A DNA stretch of 45,908 bases, from NCBI GenBank assembly GCA_015060105.1, contig SUZD01000013.1, positions 1-45,908 of the forward strand, read 5' to 3'. The notes under the pieces were generated by a model that did no database searches, was not told where the DNA came from, and saw only the letters and a list, made by a program, of their open reading frames with translations. Below, in pieces: positions 23,483-32,795 of the stretch. The translations under genes were made by a program, and so were the position numbers. The stretch is from Rikenellaceae bacterium. GTDB lineage: Bacteria > Bacteroidota > Bacteroidia > Bacteroidales > Rikenellaceae. Position 1 is the first letter of the stretch, and the number at the start of each line of letters is the position of its first letter.

Positions 23483-24487
23483 ATGGCACAAACAGGTACA
23501 TCAAACGGTTTTTGGGCGTCGGTAGCAAATAAATGGCGTGGTTTCCACTTTATAACCAAAGAGGATTTACATTCAGCAAAATGGTGGCTTTCGTGGTTGT
23601 GGATTGCGTTGGGAACTCTTATTTTGGCTCTCGGTTTTGTCCTATTTATGTATCCCTATAAATTGACCCCGGGAGGTATTTGGGGTATGGCGACGGTGTT
23701 GCATGAACTGTTTCCGTCGATAGAGATTGGTTGGTTCGGATATATGATGGATATTCCGTTGCTGTTGATGGCCTTTTTGGTGTTTGGACCTGTGTTCGGT
23801 ATCCGTACTGTCTATGCGTCGCTATTGACTCCGTTCTGGATGCTTGTGTTGCCCTATTTGGTCTATCCCGACCCGTCGGTACAAACGGCTCAAACCTTGT
23901 TGAATGGTGTGCTGGATTTGAGTGACCACCTGCTGCTTGCAGCTTTGGTAGGTGCTTTGTTTATCGGAGTAGGAGTGGGTGTAACGGTACGCTCGGGTGC
24001 AACTACGGGCGGTACCGACATTGTGTCGATGTTTATGAAAAAATACCTTCACACCTCGTTCGGAACGGGAATCCTGGTTGCCGATGTGTTTGTTGTGATG
24101 TGTAGTATTGTAGTATTCTGCCTGATGGGTGGCGAGAGTGTGATAATCCCTATCTATTCGATTATCGCTATCTATGTGGCCGTTAAGATGTTGGACTACG
24201 TTATCGAGGGTGCCAATGACTCGAAACTGATGTTTGTAATCAGCGAGCAGCACCAACCCGAAATCGAGCGATTTATCCTCGATGAGTTACAGCGTGGTGC
24301 AACCTATATCAAAAGTTCGGGAATGTACACAAAATCTCCGAAAGATATGATTTTCCTTGTAGTTGGTAAACGCCAACTGCCGAAGGTTAAGGAGAGCCTT
24401 CGCCGTATCGACCCGACTCTGTTTATGGTGGTTGTTGATGCCCACGAGACTTTGGGCGAGGGATTCCAACCGCTTGGCGAGGAGTAG
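23483..24487 (+). CDS. YitT-family membrane protein (DUF161/DUF2179)
   Basis: 334-residue inner-membrane protein with five or six hydrophobic helices (for example WLWIALGTLILALGFVLFMY and DIPLLLMAFLVFGPVFGI) and a soluble C-terminal DUF2179-like domain (about 250-334) with the typical RGATYIKSSGMYTKSPKDM segment. Glycine-rich GATTGGTDI is a family hallmark. The transported or sensed compound is unknown for this family. The ATG at 23483 (MAQTGTS) is chosen because it follows the -7 box; the longer frame would start inside the promoter. It ends 12 bases before the beta-helix lipoprotein gene, so the two may be one operon. Confidence 0.88.
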   Translation: MAQTGTSNGFWASVANKWRGFHFITKEDLHSAKWWLSWLWIALGTLILALGFVLFMYPYKLTPGGIWGMATVLHELFPSIEIGWFGYMMDIPLLLMAFLVFGPVFGIRTVYASLLTPFWMLVLPYLVYPDPSVQTAQTLLNGVLDLSDHLLLAALVGALFIGVGVGVTVRSGATTGGTDIVSMFMKKYLHTSFGTGILVADVFVVMCSIVVFCLMGGESVIIPIYSIIAIYVAVKMLDYVIEGANDSKLMFVISEQHQPEIERFILDELQRGATYIKSSGMYTKSPKDMIFLVVGKRQLPKVKESLRRIDPTLFMVVVDAHETLGEGFQPLGEE

Positions 24488-24499
24488 CAAAAATCTCTT

Positions 24500-26167
24500 A
24501 TGATAAGGTGCTTGAAACGAATTGTCGGACTTGCAGCATACACTATGTGTGTGCTGTTGGGGGCTTGTGGTTGTACCTCGCATGAGGTCTCCGTCGAACA
24601 ATTCGGAGCAGTGCCCAATGATAATCGGAATGATTTTGAGGCTCTGCGACAGGCAACGGACTATTGCCGCAACAATCCTGGAACTACACTCGTATTTCCT
24701 GCGGGACAATACGATATCGAGGATTCGCTGGCTCGCAAAATCGAGTTCGAGGCTATTAGTGGAGCCTATGGCGAGGGGGTGCAGGCAACTCTGTTCCGTC
24801 CCGATGCTCCATATGTCAAAGCGGTCGATTTGAGTGGCTGTGATAATACAACTATCAAGGCTCATGGCGCAACTCTGATGTTGTATGGCTGGTATGAGGT
24901 TATCTCGGTTGTCGAGGCCGAGAATGTGACCATTGAGGGGCTTTCTGTTCTGTATAATCGCCCGCCTGCAACTATTGGTCGCGTTGTCGAGAGTAATGAA
25001 GAGTGGTTTGAGGCAGAGTTTGATACTGCGCGCTACCGCTTTATTGAAGAGCGAGTGACCGGACGACTGCACTTTTTTGACCACCAACGTAATAGACTTT
25101 ATACGGGCTGGGCGCACTCCAAAGAGTTGGTTTCGGCGGGTCGTATTCGTTTTCATTCGGGCGCAAATCCTGCGGTTGATGACTACTTTGTGTTGCGTCA
25201 CGGAGGACACTATCGCCCCGCTGTGATGATTCGTGAGTGCGAGAATGTTACTTTGCGCGATTTGAAGATACATAGCCAGCCAGGTATGGGTGTTGTAGGT
25301 CATATGACACGCGATATAATGATTGATAACCTGCAAGTTGTGCCCGAGGTTGGTAGTGTTATTTCGACTAATACCGATGCAACGCACTTTACCTCTTGCT
25401 CGGGTACGATAACCATTCAAAACTCCAAATTCAAAGGACAGGGCGACGATTGTACCAATATCCATAGCTACTACTATCGTATCTATCCCGAGGGCGATAA
25501 TCGTGTTGAAATGCGTATCGAGGGGGCGGACCTGCACGCACTATGGCTGGATTATCCGCAACAAGGCGATACTATGGTGGTTATTAATAATCGCAGTATG
25601 GCAGAGCAAGGACGCTATGTGGTGCAAAGTGTCGATACCTCGCTGATGAATTGGAAGGTTGCGGTCGAACTTGACAGACCGATTGATGTCGAAACCCCAG
25701 CGGAGTATTATATGTGGAATCGTAGCAGCTTTCCCCGTGTCCGTATCTATAATAACTCGGTACATAGTCACTTGGCACGCTCGTTTCTTATTAAGAGCCG
25801 TGATGTCGTTATCGCCAATAATTCGATTTCGGGTAGCACGCTGACGGCCATAAAGTTGGGCGCGGAACTTGGCTGGCGGGAGAGTGGCCCTGCCGAGAAT
25901 GTGCTGGTCGAGAATAACTATATTACGGGTTGTGGCTATGTGTCGGGAGTCGATGCCCCGTCGTGTATAACATTGAGTACCGAGGCGCAAGAGTTGCCCC
26001 CTTATCTGAATCGAAATATCGTTATCCGCAATAATGTGTTCGACACCGATAAGCGTGTCGCAGTACTGCTGAAAGACGCCGAAAATGTCGTTGTCAGCAA
26101 TAATATGGCACCTCGTCCCGACTATGTGAAGGTCGAAAACTGCCAAAATGTCGAAATTGCGGACTAA
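24500..26167 (+). CDS. Right-handed beta-helix lipoprotein, GH110-like (possible alpha-galactosidase)
   Basis: 555 residues. A lipoprotein signal (hydrophobic stretch ending LLGAC, acylated Cys near residue 23) predicts surface or periplasmic anchoring. The rest is a parallel beta-helix: FGAVPNDNRNDFEALRQA and TLVFPAGQYDI resemble the start of pectate-lyase-like folds. Later repeats such as NVTIEGLSVLYNRP, NVTLRDLKIHSQPGMG and NVVVSNNMAP are single coils. The central DATHFTSCSGTITIQNSKF and GQGDDCTNIHSYY stretches resemble the acidic active-site region of GH110 alpha-1,3-galactosidases of Bacteroides, giving a candidate role in trimming host or plant galactosides. This assignment is from memory of the family and is not firm. 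No SusC/D pair is nearby, so it is not part of a usual polysaccharide locus. Confidence 0.6.
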   Translation: MIRCLKRIVGLAAYTMCVLLGACGCTSHEVSVEQFGAVPNDNRNDFEALRQATDYCRNNPGTTLVFPAGQYDIEDSLARKIEFEAISGAYGEGVQATLFRPDAPYVKAVDLSGCDNTTIKAHGATLMLYGWYEVISVVEAENVTIEGLSVLYNRPPATIGRVVESNEEWFEAEFDTARYRFIEERVTGRLHFFDHQRNRLYTGWAHSKELVSAGRIRFHSGANPAVDDYFVLRHGGHYRPAVMIRECENVTLRDLKIHSQPGMGVVGHMTRDIMIDNLQVVPEVGSVISTNTDATHFTSCSGTITIQNSKFKGQGDDCTNIHSYYYRIYPEGDNRVEMRIEGADLHALWLDYPQQGDTMVVINNRSMAEQGRYVVQSVDTSLMNWKVAVELDRPIDVETPAEYYMWNRSSFPRVRIYNNSVHSHLARSFLIKSRDVVIANNSISGSTLTAIKLGAELGWRESGPAENVLVENNYITGCGYVSGVDAPSCITLSTEAQELPPYLNRNIVIRNNVFDTDKRVAVLLKDAENVVVSNNMAPRPDYVKVENCQNVEIAD

Positions 26168-26226
26168 TCTCATCTCTCAAATATGCGCTTTGGGCGCGTC
26201 TTGTTGTGAAAATCGCGGAAAAACCG

Positions 26227-26234
26227 TATCTTTG
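26227..26234 (+). promoter_or_regulatory. -7 box of miaB
   Basis: TATCTTTG, perfect, 19 bases before the miaB ATG and 59 bases after the beta-helix gene stop. Confidence 0.55.
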
Positions 26235-26253
26235 TCAAGATTAACTGCGAATT

Positions 26254-27597
26254 ATGAATATCAACAATTTACGCCCAGCCGTTGGCGCAGGCTGCAAAGT
26301 ATATATCGAGACCTATGGCTGTCAGATGAACTTCGCCGATAGCGAGGTGGTTTTGTCTATCCTTCAATGCGAGGGATATATCTATACCGAGGAGATTACC
26401 GAGGCCGAAGTTATTCTGGTCAATACCTGCTCGATTCGTGATAATGCCGAGCAACGCATTTGGGGTCGCCTTAATGAGTTTCGCCGCTACAAGAAAGCGC
26501 GCAAGGGACTAATTATCGGTATTATAGGCTGTATGGCCGAGCGACTCAAAGAGCGACTACTCGATGAGGAGATTGTGAATGTTGTGGCTGGCCCCGATGC
26601 ATATCGTGACCTTCCGCACCTTATCCGTATGGCTCGCGAGGGCCAAAAGGGTATCAATACCAAATTGAGCCGCGAGGAGACCTATGCCGAAATTTCGCCC
26701 GTTCGTTTGGATAAGAATGGCGTGACCGCTTTTGTGTCGATTATGCGTGGCTGTAACAATATGTGTGCATATTGCGTTGTGCCTTATACCCGAGGAGCCG
26801 AGCGTAGTCGTGATTGGCAAACCATCGTGCATGAGGTTGAGCAACTCTTCGAGGCGGGCTATCGCGAGGTTACGCTGCTCGGACAGAATGTGAACTCCTA
26901 TAAGTGTGGCGAGGTAGGTTTCCCCGAGTTGATTGCCAAAGTTGCGGCAGTAAGTCCGTTGTTGCGAGTTCGTTTCTCGACATCGCACCCCAAAGATATG
27001 AGCGATGAATTGTTGCAGGTCATTGGTGCGACTCCCAATATTTGCCGTGCAATTCACTTGCCTGCACAGTCGGGTAGTAGTCGTATGTTGGCATTGATGA
27101 ATCGTAAATATACGCGAGAGTGGTATCTTGGTAGAATCGAGGCTATTCGCAAGTATATCCCGGGTTGTGCAATCACTACCGACCTTATTGCAGGTTTCTG
27201 TACCGAAACCGAGGAAGATCATCAACAAACCCTCTCGCTGATGCGCGAGGTGGGCTATGCGTCGGCATTTATGTTCCACTACTCGGAGCGTCCCAATACC
27301 TACTCGGCACGCCACTTGGCTGACGATGTGTCGGACGAAGAGAAAAAACGCCGTCTGAATGAGATTATAGCACTCCAAAACGAGTTGTCGTTGGAGTCCA
27401 ATCGTAAAGATGTTGGTGGCGAGTTCGAGATTTTGTTGGAGGGCGATAGTAAACGCAGTGCCGATAAGATGTTCGGACGTACCTCGCAGAATAAGGTCGT
27501 AATTATCGACAAACGCAACCATCGCGTTGGTGAATATGTGCGCGTAAGAGTTACCGATTGCTCGTCGGCAACACTCTTGGGCGAAGAGATTGAGTAA
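26254..27597 (+). CDS. miaB: tRNA-2-methylthio-N6-dimethylallyladenosine synthase
   Basis: 447-residue radical-SAM enzyme that adds a methylthio group to i6A37 of tRNAs reading UNN codons. The N-terminal MTTase domain has cluster cysteines in YGCQMNFADSE, VNTCSIRDNAE and GCMAERLK. The radical SAM motif is CNNMCAYC. A C-terminal TRAM domain (about 380-447) includes FEILLEGDSK and NHRVGEYVRVRVTD. The YGCQMN form separates MiaB from RimO and MtaB. It has its own promoter and is followed 24 bases later by ychF, which may be transcribed with it. Confidence 0.95.
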   Translation: MNINNLRPAVGAGCKVYIETYGCQMNFADSEVVLSILQCEGYIYTEEITEAEVILVNTCSIRDNAEQRIWGRLNEFRRYKKARKGLIIGIIGCMAERLKERLLDEEIVNVVAGPDAYRDLPHLIRMAREGQKGINTKLSREETYAEISPVRLDKNGVTAFVSIMRGCNNMCAYCVVPYTRGAERSRDWQTIVHEVEQLFEAGYREVTLLGQNVNSYKCGEVGFPELIAKVAAVSPLLRVRFSTSHPKDMSDELLQVIGATPNICRAIHLPAQSGSSRMLALMNRKYTREWYLGRIEAIRKYIPGCAITTDLIAGFCTETEEDHQQTLSLMREVGYASAFMFHYSERPNTYSARHLADDVSDEEKKRRLNEIIALQNELSLESNRKDVGGEFEILLEGDSKRSADKMFGRTSQNKVVIIDKRNHRVGEYVRVRVTDCSSATLLGEEIE

Positions 27598-27621
27598 AAA
27601 CAAATAAAAAAGATATAATTT

Positions 27622-28725
27622 ATGGCACTTCAATGTGGTATTGTTGGTCTGCCTAATGTGGGTAAATCAACACTTTTCAATTCGCTGTCCAATGCCAAAG
27701 CGCAGGCTGCGAACTTTCCTTTCTGTACTATCGAGCCCAATGTTGGCGTGATTACCGTTCCCGATGAGCGTTTGACAGAGCTGGCGCGTATAGATAACCC
27801 CCGTAAGATTATCCCCACCACTATCGAGATTGTCGATATTGCAGGCTTGGTAAAGGGCGCGTCGAAGGGCGAGGGTTTGGGTAACAAATTCCTTGATAAT
27901 ATTCGCAATACCAATGCGATTATTCACGTTTTGCGTTGTTTCGATAATGGTAATATTACCCACGTCGATGGCTCGATTAACCCTGTGCGTGATAAGGAGA
28001 TTATCGATACCGAGTTGCAACTCAAAGACCTCGAAACCGTCGAAAACCGCCTTTCGAAAATTCAGAAACAGGCTCAAACGGGTGGCGATAAGGCTGCAAA
28101 ACGCTTGTGCGATATTTTGGTACAGTATAAGGCAGCGTTGGAGCAAGGCAAAAGTGCGCGTACCGTTCACCTCGACAATAAAGAGGACGAAAAGTTGGCA
28201 GCCGAGTTGAATCTGCTGACCGTAAAACCTGTGTTGTATGTATGTAATGTCGATGAGGCGAGTGCGGCAACGGGTAACGAGTATGTAGAGCAGGTGCGTG
28301 AGGCTATTAAGGACGAGGGAGCAGAGTTGCTGGTAGTGGCTGCTGCAACCGAAGCCGATATTGCCGAGTTGGAGACCTACGAGGAGCGTCAAATGTTTCT
28401 CGAAGAGGTTGGCTTGTCGGAGTCGGGCGTTGTTCGCCTTATCAAATCGGCATACCGTTTGCTCAACCTCGAAACCTACTTCACCACAGGTCCTGACGAA
28501 ACACGCGCTTGGACCTATCGTCGTGGTATTAAGGCTCCGCAAGCGGCAGGAATTATCCACACCGATTTCGAGCGTGGTTTTATTCGTGCCGAGGTTATCA
28601 AATATGCCGATTATGTGTCGCTTGGTAGCGAGAAGGCTTGCCGTGAGCAAGGTAAGATTGGCATCGAGGGTAAAGAGTATGTGGTGCAAGATGGCGATAT
28701 TATGCACTTCTTGTTCAATGTCTAA
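27622..28725 (+). CDS. ychF: Redox-regulated ATPase YchF (Obg-family)
   Basis: 367-residue Obg-type P-loop protein that prefers ATP and is linked to ribosome function and oxidative stress. The G1 motif is [14 protein letters not shown], switch/G3 is [10 protein letters not shown], a coiled-coil arm lies at about 130-200, and the C-terminal TGS domain includes [17 protein letters not shown]. The length and order are those of bacterial YchF. proC begins 3 bases after its stop at a GTG codon, so ychF heads the ychF-proC-proB-proA run. Confidence 0.95.
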   Translation: MALQCGIVGLPNVGKSTLFNSLSNAKAQAANFPFCTIEPNVGVITVPDERLTELARIDNPRKIIPTTIEIVDIAGLVKGASKGEGLGNKFLDNIRNTNAIIHVLRCFDNGNITHVDGSINPVRDKEIIDTELQLKDLETVENRLSKIQKQAQTGGDKAAKRLCDILVQYKAALEQGKSARTVHLDNKEDEKLAAELNLLTVKPVLYVCNVDEASAATGNEYVEQVREAIKDEGAELLVVAAATEADIAELETYEERQMFLEEVGLSESGVVRLIKSAYRLLNLETYFTTGPDETRAWTYRRGIKAPQAAGIIHTDFERGFIRAEVIKYADYVSLGSEKACREQGKIGIEGKEYVVQDGDIMHFLFNV

Positions 28726-28728
28726 CGA

Positions 28729-29508
28729 GTGTCGCTGAATTGTAATATAGCGGTCATTGGTGGCGGCAATATGGGCGCAGCCATAGCCTCGGGAGTGGTG
28801 ACAAAGGGAGTCGTCGCTGCCGAGAGAGTTGTAGTGTCGCATCTCAAAAATGGACTCTCTATGCCGCAAGGTGTACGCCTTACGCGAGATAATGTTGAGG
28901 CGGTTGAGGGGGCAGATTTGATAGTTGTTGCCGTTAAACCGTGGCTGTTGCAGCAGGTGCTGACCGAGTTGGCTCCTTATATTGAGCCGCAAAGACAAAC
29001 TCTTATTTCGGTTGTGGCGGGTACAACATTCGATACTATGAGTGAGTGGCTGGGTGAACATACTCCCGCTATGTTTCGTGTGATACCCAATACAGCAATC
29101 TCGGTTGGCCGAAGTGTGACCTTCGTTGCCGAGCGAGGAGCAGAGGAGTCGCGCCGAGCAGTTGTTGATGCGGTATTCTCGGCTCTCGGTGTGGTTTATC
29201 ATATCGACGAGCATCAGATGGGCGCGGCAACAGCACTTGCATCGTGCGGAATAGCCTATGCTCTGCGCTATATCGAAGCGTCGATGAATGCCGGTATTGA
29301 AGCGGGCATTGAGCCTCAAATGGCGCTTGATGTTGTTGTAGAGACGGTGCAGGGTGCAGTCGAAGTGCTGCGTAGTAGCGGACAGCAACCCAATGCCGAG
29401 ATAGCCCGAGTAACAACTCCGGGCGGAATAACCCTGCGAGGCTTGGAGGCTATGGAGCAGGGAGGATTCTCGAAGGCTGTGGCCGAGGGAATCAAAGCAA
29501 GTAAATAA
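28729..29508 (+). CDS. proC: Pyrroline-5-carboxylate reductase (GTG start)
   Basis: 259 residues. It catalyses the last step of proline synthesis, reduction of pyrroline-5-carboxylate with NAD(P)H. The Rossmann motif is IAVIGGGNMGAAIASG, followed by VVAVKPWLLQQVL and the C-terminal signature VTTPGGITLRGLEAMEQGG, with the conserved TSPGGT-like turn. The only start that keeps the first beta-strand is GTG at 28729, 3 bases after ychF. It is followed by proB after 11 bases, forming a full proline set in the order proC-proB-proA. No feedback or leader element was seen. Confidence 0.92.
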   Translation: MSLNCNIAVIGGGNMGAAIASGVVTKGVVAAERVVVSHLKNGLSMPQGVRLTRDNVEAVEGADLIVVAVKPWLLQQVLTELAPYIEPQRQTLISVVAGTTFDTMSEWLGEHTPAMFRVIPNTAISVGRSVTFVAERGAEESRRAVVDAVFSALGVVYHIDEHQMGAATALASCGIAYALRYIEASMNAGIEAGIEPQMALDVVVETVQGAVEVLRSSGQQPNAEIARVTTPGGITLRGLEAMEQGGFSKAVAEGIKASK

Positions 29509-29519
29509 CCCAAACAATT

Positions 29520-30599
29520 ATGAGTAAATACAGACGAATTGTAGTCAAGGTGGGTAGTAATGTGCTCACTCGTGCCGATGGTACCCTTGATACTACCCGA
29601 ATGTCGGCCCTGGTCGATCAGATAGCACGCCTTCATAGCGAGGGTATTGAGGTGGTATTGGTGTCGTCGGGGGCGGTGGCAACGGGCCGTAGCCTTATGC
29701 CCCAAACAAACCATCTCGATAGTGTGTCGGCTCGCCAACTCTTTTCGGCAGTCGGTCAAGTGCGCCTTATCAATCGCTATTATGACCTTTTCGGAGAGTG
29801 GGGGATTGTGTGTGGTCAGGTGCTGACAACCAAAGAGAGCCTTTCGACTCGACAAGATTTCCTCAATCAGCGTAACTGTATGGAGGTTATGCTCTCCAAT
29901 GGCGTTATCCCTATTGTAAACGAGAATGATACCATTTCGGTAACCGAGCTTATGTTTACCGATAACGATGAGTTGTCGGGTTTGGTGTGTGCTATGATGG
30001 GTGCCGATGCTCTTATTATTTTGAGTAATATCGATGGAATATATGATGGCGCACCGTCGTCACCAACCTCGACGGTTATTCGTCGTGTGGCTTGTGGCGA
30101 GAGCCTTGAACAGTATATACAAACCGACCGTTCAAGCCGAGGCCGAGGTGGTATGGGTACCAAGAGCCGTATATCTCAAAAGGTAGCTGCCGAAGGTGTC
30201 GAGGTCGTGATTGCCAACGGTACGCGCGATAATATCTTGACAGATTTGGTGCTGTCGGCCGAAGATGTGGTGTGTACCCGTTTTGAACCCGCGCCCAAAA
30301 CTACTTCGGGCGTTAAGAAGTGGATTGCTCATAGCGAGGGCTTTGCCAAAGGGGCATTGCATCTCAATGAGGGTGCTTGCCGTGCTATTGTAGAGAGCCG
30401 TGCGGCAAGTATTCTGCCTATTGGCGTTGTCGAGGTTGAGGGAAACTTCGAACGTGATGATATAGTTCGCATCATCGATCACAACGGAGTGCAAATAGGC
30501 GTGGGTCGAGTTACTGCCGATAGTGATAAAGTGCGCAGTGTTATGGGCGTGCGTGGCGAGAAACCGTTGGTGCACTACGATTATATGTTTTTGGATTAG
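29520..30599 (+). CDS. proB: Glutamate 5-kinase
   Basis: 359 residues, the first step of proline synthesis (ATP-dependent phosphorylation of glutamate). The amino-acid kinase domain is clear: IVVKVGSNVLTRADG, VLVSSGAVATG, NENDTISV and GRGGMGTKSRISQKVA. A C-terminal PUA domain (about 270-359) ends the protein, as in the long-form ProB. It lies between proC and proA with spacings of 11 and 2 bases, so the three are certainly co-transcribed. Confidence 0.95.
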   Translation: MSKYRRIVVKVGSNVLTRADGTLDTTRMSALVDQIARLHSEGIEVVLVSSGAVATGRSLMPQTNHLDSVSARQLFSAVGQVRLINRYYDLFGEWGIVCGQVLTTKESLSTRQDFLNQRNCMEVMLSNGVIPIVNENDTISVTELMFTDNDELSGLVCAMMGADALIILSNIDGIYDGAPSSPTSTVIRRVACGESLEQYIQTDRSSRGRGGMGTKSRISQKVAAEGVEVVIANGTRDNILTDLVLSAEDVVCTRFEPAPKTTSGVKKWIAHSEGFAKGALHLNEGACRAIVESRAASILPIGVVEVEGNFERDDIVRIIDHNGVQIGVGRVTADSDKVRSVMGVRGEKPLVHYDYMFLD

Positions 30600-30601
30600 T
30601 T

Positions 30602-31849
30602 ATGACAACACACGAGATATGTTTGGCAGCGCGTCGTGCTGCTGTTGAGATTGCCTGTTTGCCGAAAACGAGGGTAAGTGAGGTTTTGTGCCATACTGCC
30701 GACTGTCTTATGCAAGATATGGCGATGCTGTTGAGTGCCAATGCCGAAGATGTGGCGGTGATGGAGCCGACCAACCCGATGATAGACCGATTGCGATTGA
30801 CCGAAGAGCGTGTAAAGGCGATAGCCGATGATATGCGTTCGGTGTCGGCACTTCCGTCACCCGTCGGCGAGAGTATCGAGGAGTGGATGCGTCCCAATGG
30901 TATGACCATTACCAAGCGTCGTGTTCCTCTGGGTGTAGTTGGTGTTATATATGAGGCTCGCCCCAATGTTACCTTTGATGTGTTCTCGCTCTGTTTCAAG
31001 ACGGGCAATGCGTCGGTGCTGAAAGGTGGTAGTGATGCGGCACGAACCAATCGTGTTGCACTCGATATTATCCGCCGAGCATTGTCGGAGTGCGGAGTGA
31101 CAACCGATGCGGTGGCCCTACTCGAAGGCCGCGAAGCAACCGAGGAGTTGTTACACGCCGTAGGTTTGGTCGATGTGGTTATACCTCGTGGTAGCGCATC
31201 GCTTATCCGCTATGTGCGCGAGAATGCCCAAGTACCTGTTATCGAAACCGGAGCAGGCGTGGTGCATACCTATTTTGATAAAGATGGCGATTTGAGCATC
31301 GGTATAGAGGTTGTTAATAACGCTAAAACGCGTCGCGTGAGTGTGTGCAATGCGTTGGATAGTTTGGTCGTGCATAGTGACCGTTTGGCCGACTTGCCTG
31401 CATTGTGCAACCGCTTGGCTGATAGTAATGTCGTGATATATGCCGACCCGTTGGCCTACGAGGCGTTGGCAGGATACTATCCCTCGGAACTTCTTTGTAA
31501 GACTGATGCGCAAAGTTTTGGCACCGAGTTTTTGGACTATAAGATGTCGATTAAGGTTGTAGATTCGGCAGAGGAGGCGATGGAGCATATTGCTCGTTAC
31601 TCGTCGGGACATAGCGAGTGTATTGTAACCGACAACGAACAAACGGCAGCGGCATTTACTGCCCGAATTGATGCGGCCTGTGTCTATGTCAATGTTTCGA
31701 CAGCCTTTACCGATGGTGGCCAATTTGGCTTTGGAGCCGAAATAGGTATCAGTACGCAGAAACTTCACGCACGAGGCCCAATGGCTCTCCGCGAACTAAC
31801 GACTTACAAATATATTATTACGGGTCGAGGACAGATTCGTCGTCCCTAA
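30602..31849 (+). CDS. proA: Gamma-glutamyl phosphate reductase
   Basis: 415-residue NADPH-dependent reductase of the aldehyde dehydrogenase superfamily that makes glutamate-5-semialdehyde. Signature stretches are VPLGVVGVIYEARPNVT, LKGGSDAARTN and IPRGSASLIRYVRE. The catalytic cysteine lies in RVSVCNALDSLVVH. The C-terminal LHARGPMALRELTTYKY is typical. It starts 2 bases after proB and ends before the two-way terminator shared with the diadenylate cyclase gene. Confidence 0.95.
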   Translation: MTTHEICLAARRAAVEIACLPKTRVSEVLCHTADCLMQDMAMLLSANAEDVAVMEPTNPMIDRLRLTEERVKAIADDMRSVSALPSPVGESIEEWMRPNGMTITKRRVPLGVVGVIYEARPNVTFDVFSLCFKTGNASVLKGGSDAARTNRVALDIIRRALSECGVTTDAVALLEGREATEELLHAVGLVDVVIPRGSASLIRYVRENAQVPVIETGAGVVHTYFDKDGDLSIGIEVVNNAKTRRVSVCNALDSLVVHSDRLADLPALCNRLADSNVVIYADPLAYEALAGYYPSELLCKTDAQSFGTEFLDYKMSIKVVDSAEEAMEHIARYSSGHSECIVTDNEQTAAAFTARIDAACVYVNVSTAFTDGGQFGFGAEIGISTQKLHARGPMALRELTTYKYIITGRGQIRRP

Positions 31850-31885
31850 AAAAAAGAGGTATCCCACGAGGATACCTCTTTTTTT
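31848..31885. terminator. Two-way terminator between proA and the diadenylate cyclase gene
   Basis: AGAGGTATCC (31855-31864) pairs with GGATACCTCT (31870-31879), with A and T runs on the two sides, so it works on both strands between convergent genes. Confidence 0.8.
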
Positions 31886-31889
31886 AGGG

Positions 31890-32702
31890 TTATTGCTGAC
31901 TCTTATCTTTTGCTTTCTTGCGACTATTTTGACGGAAGCGACGATAGTAACGAGTAATCTCATCGCGCAACTCTTCGGGTTTGATACCGCGTCGCAAAAC
32001 GCCTTCGTGAGCAATCGAAATAGCACCCGTCTCCTCCGAAACGACAATCACAATTACGTCCGAAATATCGCTGATACCCAATGCTGCACGGTGACGCATA
32101 CCGGTCGATTTGGGTACCTTTTGTTGTGTCGATGGGAGTACGCAACGCGCAGCCACAATGCGATCACCATTGATAATCACAGCGCCGTCGTGTAGCGGAG
32201 AGTTCTTGAAAAACAGATTCTCCAATAGCGGGGTAGATACTTGTGCATCGACAATGATACCTGTGTCAATAATCAGCGAGAGGTCGCTATTTTGTGTGAG
32301 AACGACCAATGCACCCGTTTTGCTCTCCGACATCTCGGTAATCGCATTGAGCAGTTGGGTGTTGTCATAACTGATAGCCTTCTCGTTACTTCCGAAGATT
32401 TTACGCAAGAAGTTGTTTTGCTGTTGAGCACGACCAACATTTTGCAGGAATTGGCGCAACTCGGGCTGGAACAGAATAAACAACGCGATAACTCCCACGT
32501 TGATAATACCACCAATCACACTCGATACCAACTCCATGTTGAGCGCATTAGCCACAATCCAGATAACGATAATGAAGATAATGCCCAAAAGGATATTGAT
32601 AGCGACCGAGCCACGAGCCATCTTGTAGATGTAGTAAAGACCCAACGCAATGGCTACAATATCGATGATATCGATGATGCCGATATTTATGAAATCAAAC
32701 AT
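31890..32702 (-). CDS. dacA: Diadenylate cyclase, CdaA/DacA type
   Basis: 270-residue membrane enzyme making cyclic di-AMP, which controls potassium/osmotic balance and cell-wall state. Three N-terminal membrane helices (about 10-80) precede a DisA_N catalytic domain with the DGA motif (LHDGAVIINGD) and the RHR motif (GMRHRAALGISD). A basic tail (RRFRQNSRKKAKDK) ends the protein. In Firmicutes CdaA is next to its regulator CdaR and glmM; here neither is adjacent, the neighbours being proA (convergent) and secDF. The ATG at 32702 begins the first membrane segment. Confidence 0.93.
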   Translation of the reverse strand: MFDFINIGIIDIIDIVAIALGLYYIYKMARGSVAINILLGIIFIIVIWIVANALNMELVSSVIGGIINVGVIALFILFQPELRQFLQNVGRAQQQNNFLRKIFGSNEKAISYDNTQLLNAITEMSESKTGALVVLTQNSDLSLIIDTGIIVDAQVSTPLLENLFFKNSPLHDGAVIINGDRIVAARCVLPSTQQKVPKSTGMRHRAALGISDISDVIVIVVSEETGAISIAHEGVLRRGIKPEELRDEITRYYRRFRQNSRKKAKDKSQQ

Positions 32703-32734
32703 TCCTGCAAATTTTTACAACTACAAAACTACAC

Positions 32735-32775
32735 AAAAAAAGAACATCCGCAAAACATTTCGTTTGCGGATGTTC
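32735..32775 (-). terminator. Terminator after secDF
   Basis: GAACATCCGCAAA (32742-32754) pairs perfectly with TTTGCGGATGTTC (32763-32775). On the minus strand it is followed by a U7 run (complement of the A run at 32735-32741). Confidence 0.8.
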
Positions 32776-32795
32776 TTCAAATATTGTTTCGAGAA

